A stretch of DNA of 64,000 bases, from positions 70,878 through 134,877 of the forward strand of contig CALKUH010000068.1 of NCBI GenBank assembly GCA_937996795.1. Direction: 5' to 3'. Of the stretch, positions 51,554 through 59,907 are shown piece after piece (the stretch's first letter is position 1; every line of letters begins with the position of its first letter). The notes beneath the pieces are model-generated. The model ran no database searches. It had not been told where the DNA came from and saw only the letters and a list, made by a program, of their open reading frames with translations. The stretch comes from an uncultured Verrucomicrobiota bacterium. Lineage in GTDB: Bacteria > Verrucomicrobiota > Kiritimatiellia > CAIVKH01. The translations under genes were made by a program, and so were the position numbers.

Positions 51554-52783
51554 ATGAGCGGGAGGCACTACGTGGTCGCGGGTGGCGGGGCGGCGGGCTT
51601 TTTCGGCGCGATCGCCGCGGCGGAGGCCGATCCGGCGGCGCGCGTCACGCTGCTCGAAAAAAGTCCCGAGCTGCTGGCCAAGGTCACGATCTCCGGCGGC
51701 GGGCGCTGCAATGTCACGCATCACTGTTTTGACGTGGACCGCCTGGTCCGCAACTACCCGCGCGGTCAGCGTGAACTCATCGGCCCGTTTCACCGGTTCC
51801 AGCCGCGCGACACGGTGCAGTGGTTCGAGTCGCGCGGCGTTCCCCTCAAGGTCGAAAGCGACGGGCGCATGTTTCCCGTCAGCGACTCGTCCGCCAGCAT
51901 CGTACAGTGCCTGCGCCACGCCGCACAGGAGGCGGGCGTACAGGTGCACACCGGACGCGGCCTGCGCGCGCTGCATCCGCGCGCGGACGGCGGATTCGAA
52001 CTCGACCTGACGACCGGGGAGCGCATCGAGGCCGATCGCCTGCTGCTTGCGACCGGCGGCAACAAGGCCACCGCGGGGTACGCGCTGGCCGCGTCCGCCG
52101 GGCACGCCATCGAGCCGCCCGCGCCGTCGCTGTTCACCTTCAACATCGAAGATCCTACGCTGCATGCGCTCGCGGGCATCGCCGTCGCCGAGGCCGCCGC
52201 CGTTTCGCCGCAGCACCGCCTCGAACAGCGTGGGCCGCTGTTGATCACGCATTGGGGCGTGAGCGGTCCGGCGGCGTTGAAACTTTCCGCATGGGGCGCG
52301 CGCGTGTTTGCCGGCTGCAACTACACCTTTGACCTGAACATCGCGTGGACACCGCAGGCGCGTGACGCGCTGCTTGCGCGCATGGACGCCTTGCGCCTGC
52401 GCCATCCCGCGCGTGTCGTGGCGGGCGGCGGCGTGCTCGACGCGCCGAACCGCCTGTGGGAGTGGTTGTGCCGGCGCGCGGAGATCCCGGCCGACCGCCA
52501 GTGGGCACAGCTTGGAAAGACATCGGAGCGCCGCTTGCTGGAGGAACTGCTCGCGTGCCGCCTGCCGGTCACCGGCAAGAGCATGTACAAGGACGAATTC
52601 GTCACCTGCGGCGGCGTGCGGCTGAGCGAAGTGAACTTCAAGACGATGGAAAGCAAGGTGTGCCCGGGCCTGCATTTCGCCGGCGAATTGCTCGACATCG
52701 ACGCCGTCACCGGCGGCTTCAATTTCCAGGCCGCCTGGACCACCGGCTGGATCGCCGGTCGCGCGATGGCGGGCGCGGAGTAA
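51554..52783 (+). CDS. HI0933/YhiN-type FAD-dependent oxidoreductase
   Basis: A 409-residue flavoprotein of the HI0933/YhiN (aminoacetone oxidase-like) family. The FAD dinucleotide-binding motif is VVAGGGAAGFFGAIAAAE at residues 7-24. The family hallmark SGGGRCNVTH is near 50-60. LLATGGNKA, THWGVSGPAALKLS and the C-terminal GELLDIDAVTGGFNFQAAW are all conserved. The reaction is not established for most members. No Shine-Dalgarno site is obvious before the ATG at 51554. Confidence 0.92.
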   Translation: MSGRHYVVAGGGAAGFFGAIAAAEADPAARVTLLEKSPELLAKVTISGGGRCNVTHHCFDVDRLVRNYPRGQRELIGPFHRFQPRDTVQWFESRGVPLKVESDGRMFPVSDSSASIVQCLRHAAQEAGVQVHTGRGLRALHPRADGGFELDLTTGERIEADRLLLATGGNKATAGYALAASAGHAIEPPAPSLFTFNIEDPTLHALAGIAVAEAAAVSPQHRLEQRGPLLITHWGVSGPAALKLSAWGARVFAGCNYTFDLNIAWTPQARDALLARMDALRLRHPARVVAGGGVLDAPNRLWEWLCRRAEIPADRQWAQLGKTSERRLLEELLACRLPVTGKSMYKDEFVTCGGVRLSEVNFKTMESKVCPGLHFAGELLDIDAVTGGFNFQAAWTTGWIAGRAMAGAE

Positions 52784-52791
52784 TATGCAAG

Positions 52792-52840
52792 GTCTGTAAA
52801 AACGATTCCGGGGCGCTTGCAACGTCTGTAAATTACAGAC
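52792..52840. promoter_or_regulatory. Palindromic operator-like site with an upstream half-site
   Basis: GTCTGTAA-A-TTACAGAC (52824-52840) is a perfect 17-base inverted repeat. The half-site GTCTGTAA also occurs at 52792-52799, exactly 32 bases (about three helical turns) upstream, and both are preceded by GCAA. The cluster lies 23 bases before the start of the thioredoxin-fold gene, so binding by a dimeric regulator is plausible. Confidence 0.6.
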
Positions 52841-52863
52841 ACTGCAACTACGGAGGATGCGCG

Positions 52864-53352
52864 ATGAAATGGGCGTGGGTCGTCGTGTGGGGGTGGTGGG
52901 TGGCCGCGGGGCTGGCGCAGCCGGTGGAAAAATTCCCGGAGCGGAAATGGTTCCAGAACGGGAAAGGCTACGCGGAGGCGCTGGAGGTGCAGAAGGCCAC
53001 GGGGGCGGATCTCTTCGTCTATTTCGCGCGCTATTCGCCGAGCGACGAGAAGGGGTTGTGCAACTGGTTTGAAGGGCGCGCGCTGCAGCATCCGGTGCTG
53101 GAGAAATACCTGCGGGGCTACCTGAAGGTGAAGTTCACGTTCCCGCTGGGGAAGGATGACCTGGCGATCGCGGAAAAGTTCCGCGTGAACAAGTGCCCGG
53201 CGGTGTTTGTGGTGCAGACGAACGGATGGAATCATCGTGTGGCGGTGTTCGATTGGAGCGGGAACCAGCCGGAGTTGATCCCGGCGGAGAAGCTCGTTCC
53301 CGCGATCCGGGAGAAGAGCGGCGTTCGCTACCGCGAGGGCGCGGCGGAATAA
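52864..53352 (+). CDS. Exported thioredoxin-fold protein without CxxC
   Basis: A 162-residue protein with a signal peptide (AWVVVWGWWVAAGLAQ, cleavage near 19). The mature part fits a thioredoxin fold: ADLFVYFARYSPSDEK at the usual active-site position, where CxxC is absent, and FRVNKCPAVFVVQTNGW with the cis-proline. Only single cysteines remain (GLCNWF and NKCPAV). A disulfide reductase role is therefore unlikely. CGGAGG lies about 7 bases before the ATG. The palindrome at 52824-52840 lies just upstream and may control it. Confidence 0.78.
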   Translation: MKWAWVVVWGWWVAAGLAQPVEKFPERKWFQNGKGYAEALEVQKATGADLFVYFARYSPSDEKGLCNWFEGRALQHPVLEKYLRGYLKVKFTFPLGKDDLAIAEKFRVNKCPAVFVVQTNGWNHRVAVFDWSGNQPELIPAEKLVPAIREKSGVRYREGAAE

Positions 53353-53408
53353 GTGGTCCGGATTCGTGCTTGCGTGCGCGGGTGTGCTGCCGTTTATTCG
53401 CGGGATAG

Positions 53409-53426
53409 GCCGTCGCGTGCGACGGC
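53409..53426. promoter_or_regulatory. GC-rich perfect palindrome just before the sulP start
   Basis: GCCGTCGC-GT-GCGACGGC has 8-base arms and ends 7 bases before the GTG at 53433. On the mRNA it would fold over the ribosome-binding region; on DNA it could be an operator. Confidence 0.4.
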
Positions 53427-53432
53427 GCCGCC

Positions 53433-55093
<1,661 letters not shown>

Positions 55094-55097
<4 letters not shown>

Positions 55098-55909
55098 AGG
55101 CCGAGATCGATCCGCCGGACCTGCGCCTCGATGACGCGGCCGTCGGCCACGGTGAAGCGCACGCGGACCATGGTGGCGGACTCCGCGCGGAGCACGGTGA
55201 GCGTTTCGCCCGCGGCGAGCGTGCCGAGCAGGCGGATGGGGGCCTCAAGGGCATACACCTGGATGGCGCGCGACGTGGTCCGTGTTTGCTCGGCGATCGG
55301 CGGTGGCGCGGTGAGGGCCTGCAGGCGGCCGGGTGCGGGGTTCGCGTAGGCCCATGCGCCGCGCTTGTTTTTTCGCGCTTCGTTCTCCAGCCCCTTGAGG
55401 CGCATCCGCATGACGCTGAGGCTGGGTCCGTCCTCGTGCATTTCCTGGAGGCCGTGGATGCGGGCGAGGCCGTTGGAGACGAGCGCTTCCATCAGGTAGG
55501 TGTCGCCGGATTTAACGAGGGCGTAGTGGCGTTCCTTCGCGCTCGCCCCGCGCGCTTCGTCGAATTGCGTGTAGATGATGAAGGGTTCGCGCGAGAGCCA
55601 TTCCGTCGTGAATTTCGCGGCCTCCTTGCCGACCTTCAGCGCGTCCTGCGGGGTGATGCCGAAGTATTCGGCCTGCTCCGCGACGCGCTCGGGGAACCGG
55701 TTGTCCGTTTCCGGCGCGTCCACCCAGAGCGAGCGCAGCAAGTATTTGCGGGTGTTCCAGCGCACGTGGAAGCTGTCCCCGTCGTTGGCCTCGTTGGGGA
55801 TCAGCGTGCAATTAAACTTCTCGCGCCACTTGCGCTGGGCCTGGGCGTCGTCCGGGGCCAGGACAAGCGCAATCGCGAGCAGGACTGGGATGCATCCGCG
55901 TGAGCACAT
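55094..55909 (-). CDS. Exported SNase-type (thermonuclease) nuclease
   Basis: A 271-residue protein with a signal peptide (CIPVLLAIALVLAPDDAQAQ). The staphylococcal-nuclease fold follows: NDGDSFHVRW (D43, D45 region), LRSLWVDAPETD, and EARKNKRGAWAYANP, which matches the conserved C-terminal helix. The residues from about 205 on (RAIQVYALEAPIRLLGTL) form an extra small domain that may be SH3-like. It likely degrades DNA or RNA outside the inner membrane. TACGCT lies 6 bases before the ATG with no Shine-Dalgarno site. Confidence 0.82.
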
Positions 55910-55915
55910 TCCGAT

Positions 55916-55921
55916 AGCGTA
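55916..55921 (-). promoter_or_regulatory. Weak -10-like hexamer 6 bases upstream of the nuclease gene
   Basis: TACGCT (3 of 6) ends 6 bases before the ATG at 55909. It is listed because the spacing matches the better cases at dgt, the phosphoesterase and 18685. Confidence 0.25.
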
Positions 55922-55957
55922 GTCCGCGCGGGGTGACGTGAGAAGAAAAAGCGGGTG

Positions 55958-56794
55958 TTATAGAAAGCGCAGGCCGACGCGGGCGAACCACGTGTCGTCG
56001 ATGTCCGTTTCGGATTCCTTGCGGCGCCCATCGCGGATTTCCAATTCGCGCGCGAAGACGTGGCCCGCGTGCGCGACGAGGGCGAAGTGGCGGGCAAACT
56101 GCCATTCGACGCCGAGTCCGGCGCGGTATTCGGAGAGCGCGAGGTCGCGTTCGTCGCCCTCGAGGTCGATGTTCCACTGGTCGCCCCCTGGTTCCATGCC
56201 GGCGATAAAGGTCAGGGAGGGCGTCGCCTTGTAGGTCACGCGGGGGCGCGGGAAAAGCAGGTCCACCTGCCACTCGGGCGTCGGCGTCCAACTCGCGCCG
56301 AGGGCCGGGAAAAGGCGGCTGCGTCCGAAGTCCTGGCCGTACACCGCGCCGGCGGAGAGGCGGAGTTCCGGGCGCCACGGGTAGGTGCCGATGACCATGG
56401 CGCTGATGCCGAGATCGTCAGAGGTCATCGATTCAAAATCCGAGCGGATCGCCGGGGCGACATTCGCCATCCACGACCAGCCGGCGTCGCGCGGCCATAC
56501 GGCGGTCAGCGGGAAGCGCAGGGAATGTGCGGTGAAATCCTCCACGGGCGGCGCACTCGACAGGAAGTCATACTGCGTCCACCGGAGGCCGAGAGAAACC
56601 ACGCGGCCCGGCTCCTTCCACACCGGGTAGCCGGTGCGGAATTCGGTTTCACGCAGGGACAGGCGTCCGCCGGAGTCGAGCGAGGCGGAGTCTTCGTAGA
56701 GGTAATTAAAGGAACTGCGGTCGCGCGGTTGGGCGCTGGCGGAGATGACGGAAAAGAGGAAAACGGAAAACAGGAAAACGGATGAGGGGCGCAT
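55958..56794 (-). CDS. Putative outer-membrane beta-barrel protein (DUF6268-like)
   Basis: A 278-residue protein. The signal peptide contains a direct repeat (FLFSVFLFSV) from a short DNA repeat, then SASA. The mature part alternates polar and apolar residues with many aromatic ends (VSLGLRWTQYDFLSS, LRLSAGAVYGQDFGRS) and closes with FARVGLRFL, a C-terminal Phe/Leu pattern typical of outer-membrane barrels. It is probably an outer-membrane porin-like protein of DUF6268 type. No Shine-Dalgarno site is clear. It stands between the nuclease and the starch-binding protein on the same strand, but a terminator separates it from the latter. Confidence 0.75.
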   Translation of the reverse strand: MRPSSVFLFSVFLFSVISASAQPRDRSSFNYLYEDSASLDSGGRLSLRETEFRTGYPVWKEPGRVVSLGLRWTQYDFLSSAPPVEDFTAHSLRFPLTAVWPRDAGWSWMANVAPAIRSDFESMTSDDLGISAMVIGTYPWRPELRLSAGAVYGQDFGRSRLFPALGASWTPTPEWQVDLLFPRPRVTYKATPSLTFIAGMEPGGDQWNIDLEGDERDLALSEYRAGLGVEWQFARHFALVAHAGHVFARELEIRDGRRKESETDIDDTWFARVGLRFL

Positions 56795-56843
56795 GGCGAG
56801 ATTTCGTACGGTGCGGCCTTGGCCTTACCGGGGCGATAAAAAA

Positions 56844-56867
56844 AGAGCCGCCCCGGAGGACGGCTCT
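56844..56867 (-). terminator. Rho-independent terminator after the starch-binding protein gene
   Basis: AGAGCCG (56844-56850) pairs with CGGCTCT (56861-56867). On the reverse strand the hairpin is followed by a run of seven or more T (from 56843 down), 25 bases after the stop at 56892. A T-tract also follows on the plus strand, so it may work both ways. Confidence 0.85.
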
Positions 56868-56891
56868 CTTTTTTGTCGATGGACGTTGAAC

Positions 56892-58190
56892 TCAGGGGCG
56901 AACGGGGATGTTCCAGTTCTTGCCGCCGTTGTTGTCCCACGCGCCCGCGCCGTCGGTGAACACGACGTTGACGACGCTGGCGTCCGCCGGGACGGGAATC
57001 TGGATTTCGAGGCGGCCCGTCAGCCCGTTCGGTTGCAGCGGGCGCGTCGTGTAGGTCGTCTGCCAGCCGTTGTGGCCGACGTGCGCATAGACGCCTTTGC
57101 CGAAGAGCGGGTTGCCCTGGTTGCCGTACGCGTAGGAGAGGGTCAGCAGGCTGCCCTTCGCGGGGTAGGCGTTGGCCCAGAGCAGGCGCACGCCGCGGCC
57201 GCTGGTGTCTTCGGGGACATTCGGGTGGTTGCCGTTGACCATCTCGATGATGTTCGCCATCGGGAAGCCGATCGCGCCGTCGCCGTCGGGATTGTCCGTC
57301 GCCGTCTGGTCGAGGTTACCGAAGAATTCCTGCTCCCACGTGTCGAGCAGGCCGTCGTTGTCGAGGTCATCCGGGCCGAGCGAGTTGCCGATGATGCGCA
57401 TGTAGTCCGCGCCGTTGTTGTTGTCCCAGTACCAGGTGCCGTTGACCTTGTAGAAGATGGCGTACTTCAGCACTACGCGGCCGCCGGTGACGGAGACGTA
57501 GTTCGTCGAGGTTTCCGGGAACCAGCGGATGAAGCCGAGGCTGCGGTGATAGTACGCGCTGCCGACCGGGGTGAGGTCCACGCCCCACTGCTCATAGCCG
57601 CCGGCGAGGTCCGCTTCCTTTGCCGCCGTCGCGGAACGCCAGTCGGCCCAGTTGTTCCACGTCCAGACGATGCCGATCGCCTCCGGCGCGCCGAGCGATT
57701 TGACCTTGAAGTCGAGCCACAGGTTGTTGCGGTAGGTCGCCGTGATGCCGTTCGCCTGCGTGTCGTCGATGTAGATGCCGTCCGCGATGCGTTGGACGAT
57801 CGCTTCCGGGGCGGGGGAGACGGTGAACTCGTAGTTCAGCCCGTTGCGGCTGTCCCAGATGTTGCCGCCCGCCTGGTCGGAGCCGTGGAAGAAGTACTTC
57901 ACCACCGCGCCGCCGGGGAACTGGAAGCTCGGGGTGAACGTCCAGCGCGAATTGCCGTCCACGTTGCCCGCGTAGGCCATCGGGTACATCACCCAGTTCC
58001 CGCCGTTGACCTGGATGCCGACCTTTGCCTGAAGGCCCAGATAGTCCTGGTTCATCAGGATGGTGAACTGCCCCGGGTTCGCCCGGTCATCATGCCGCTT
58101 GTGCGTCCCATACACGCCGATCCACGACGGAATGGCCAGCGCCGCCTCCGCCATGCACGCCACCACCGCCATCAATGCCCATTTTTTCAC
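56892..58190 (-). CDS. Secreted protein with three starch-binding-like modules
   Basis: A 432-residue protein with a signal peptide (WALMAVVACMAEAALA). Module 1 (about 35-125, ending GNIWDSRNGLNYEF) and module 2 (about 150-270, VWTWNNWADWRSA to WYWDNNNGADYMRI) look like CBM21/CBM53-type domains. An EF-hand-like linker follows (DLDNDGLLDTWEQEFFG). Module 3 (about 335-432) ends FTDGAGAWDNNGGKNW, the CBM25 signature. No catalytic domain is present. The start is GTG at 58190 with GAGGG 6 bases upstream; the Lys-Lys after it supports the signal peptide. It is divergent from the sialate O-acetylesterase gene across two LacI-type operators. Binding of starch, glycogen or alpha-glucan at the surface is inferred. 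Confidence 0.8.
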   Translation of the reverse strand: MKKWALMAVVACMAEAALAIPSWIGVYGTHKRHDDRANPGQFTILMNQDYLGLQAKVGIQVNGGNWVMYPMAYAGNVDGNSRWTFTPSFQFPGGAVVKYFFHGSDQAGGNIWDSRNGLNYEFTVSPAPEAIVQRIADGIYIDDTQANGITATYRNNLWLDFKVKSLGAPEAIGIVWTWNNWADWRSATAAKEADLAGGYEQWGVDLTPVGSAYYHRSLGFIRWFPETSTNYVSVTGGRVVLKYAIFYKVNGTWYWDNNNGADYMRIIGNSLGPDDLDNDGLLDTWEQEFFGNLDQTATDNPDGDGAIGFPMANIIEMVNGNHPNVPEDTSGRGVRLLWANAYPAKGSLLTLSYAYGNQGNPLFGKGVYAHVGHNGWQTTYTTRPLQPNGLTGRLEIQIPVPADASVVNVVFTDGAGAWDNNGGKNWNIPVRP

Positions 58191-58262
58191 GGTAGACCCT
58201 CATTTGTCGTGAGGCCCGACCTCCCGTTTCGCAGGGGAAATCTTCCCAAACCTCACATTGAC

Positions 58263-58274
58263 TGAAACGTTTCA
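58263..58274. promoter_or_regulatory. LacI-family-type operator 1
   Basis: TGAAACGTTTCA is a perfect 12-base palindrome with the central CG typical of LacI/GalR-family sites. It lies between the divergent starch-binding and esterase genes. A second site is 35 bases away, centre to centre. Confidence 0.65.
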
Positions 58275-58295
58275 CAAAACATGGCCCCCGAGTCA

Positions 58296-58311
58296 AGTAA
58301 ATCGTTTTACT
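58296..58311. promoter_or_regulatory. LacI-family-type operator 2
   Basis: AGTAAATCGTTTTACT is a 16-base palindrome with one mismatched pair and a central CG. It is the partner of the site at 58263-58274 and lies 85 bases before the esterase start. Confidence 0.6.
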
Positions 58312-58395
58312 AAACGAAGGAAATATAAAGGTTGGTCGTATTTCATTGTGCAACAAGATGATATGATGATACTCAAATTCAGCGAGGTGCGTGTG

Positions 58396-59904
58396 ATGAC
58401 GAAGAATACGCAGTGGTTGATGTGCGGGATGATGATGTGGGTGGCGGGGGTGCTGGAGGCGGCGGTGGTGCCGGCCTCGTTGTTCTCGGACCACGCCGTT
58501 TTACAGCGGGACGTTCCAGTTCCGGTGTGGGGTACTGCGACGCCGGGTGAGACGGTGGTCGTTTCTTTTGCCGGACAGACCAAAGAGACGGTAGCCGATG
58601 GAGCGGGGCGGTGGATGCTGCATTTGGACCCGCTGTCCTCATCGGCAGAGCCGCGCGTGCTGCGCATCGGTACGAACGAACTCGAGAACGTGCTGGTGGG
58701 CGAAGTCTGGCTGTGCAGCGGGCAGTCGAACATGCAATGGCTGCTTCCGAATACGGCCGGGTCGGCTGCGGCAATCGCAGGCGCCGCGGACAATCACTTG
58801 CGGATCTTTACGGTGCCCCGCCGCGAGGCGGATGTACCGCAGGCAGACGTGAACGCCAAATGGAACGTGAGCTCGCCGCGTGCGGCCCGGAACTTTTCCG
58901 CCGTGGCCTATTATTTCGGTCGCGATTTGCGCGAGGCGCTTGGCGTGCCTGTGGGCTTGGTGGTGAGTGCGGTTGGCGGCACGCCGGCCCAGGCGTGGAC
59001 GCCGATGCGCGTGATGGAGCGGGATCCCGTGCTTCAGACGATCCTGAAGCAACACGAGGAAGCCGTCCGCGCCTATTCCCCGGAAACCGCGCAAGCCGAT
59101 CACACGCGGGCGATGGAGGAATGGTCAAAAAAAGCCGCGGAAGCCAAGGCCGCGAGGCGCAAGGCGCCGCCGGCGCCCATCCTGAACGAGGGTCCGAGCA
59201 AATCGAATCAACGCCCGGCGTGCCTGTACAATGGCATGATCCATCCGCTGAAGCCCTACGCCGTGCGCGGCGTCATCTGGTACCAGGGTGAAAGCGATTG
59301 GCGCCGTCCGGAGCAATACGTGAACCTGCTGCCCGCCATGATTGACGCCTGGCGAGAGGACTTTGAGGCGCCCGGCCTGCCGTTCCTGCAAACCGAGCTC
59401 GCGCCCTTCGAGGAGCTCACACCGGTCATCCGCGAGGCGCAGGCGCGCATTGCGCGCACGCATCCCGGCACGTATCTCGCGGGGACGGCGGATCTCGGGG
59501 AGAAGCGCGACATCCATCCGCCGCGCAAGGCGGAGGTCGGACAGCGCCTCGCGCGCATCGCGCGTGCACGGGTGTATGGCGAATCGATCGCGTATTCCGG
59601 TCCCGTCTTTTCGGGCATGACGGTAACAAACGGGAAGGCGATCCTGCGCTTTGAACACGCCGAGGGCGGACTGGTGGCCCGCGACGGACGTCTCACGAAT
59701 TTTACCGGGACGGCCGTGGGGCAGACGAACGTCGTCCCGTTGCAGGCGGTCATTGAGGGGACAACCGTTGTCGTGTCCAGTGACGCGATCGAGGAGATCG
59801 GCGCCGTTCGTTATGGCTGGAGCGGCTGGTACCACGGGGATCTTTTTAATGCCGCGGGACTGCCCGCATTCTCGTTCCGGACGGATGCGCCCGCGACACG
59901 CTAA
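58396..59904 (+). CDS. Sialate O-acetylesterase-type SGNH esterase
   Basis: A 502-residue exported esterase. After a signal peptide (MCGMMMWVAGVLEAAVV) come the family blocks SDHAVLQRDVPVPVWGTA, WLCSGQSNMQW with the catalytic serine, GVIWYQGESDW, and DIHPPRKAEVG carrying the catalytic Asp and His. It removes acetyl groups from sugars (sialic acid in animal homologues; xylan or other glycans in bacterial ones). The ATG at 58396 is chosen because the signal peptide follows, with GAGG 8 bases upstream; the frame stays open upstream through the operator region. Two LacI-type operators upstream suggest sugar-controlled expression. Its stop is 3 bases from the convergent helicase gene. Confidence 0.9.
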   Translation: MTKNTQWLMCGMMMWVAGVLEAAVVPASLFSDHAVLQRDVPVPVWGTATPGETVVVSFAGQTKETVADGAGRWMLHLDPLSSSAEPRVLRIGTNELENVLVGEVWLCSGQSNMQWLLPNTAGSAAAIAGAADNHLRIFTVPRREADVPQADVNAKWNVSSPRAARNFSAVAYYFGRDLREALGVPVGLVVSAVGGTPAQAWTPMRVMERDPVLQTILKQHEEAVRAYSPETAQADHTRAMEEWSKKAAEAKAARRKAPPAPILNEGPSKSNQRPACLYNGMIHPLKPYAVRGVIWYQGESDWRRPEQYVNLLPAMIDAWREDFEAPGLPFLQTELAPFEELTPVIREAQARIARTHPGTYLAGTADLGEKRDIHPPRKAEVGQRLARIARARVYGESIAYSGPVFSGMTVTNGKAILRFEHAEGGLVARDGRLTNFTGTAVGQTNVVPLQAVIEGTTVVVSSDAIEEIGAVRYGWSGWYHGDLFNAAGLPAFSFRTDAPATR

Positions 59905-59907
59905 GTC

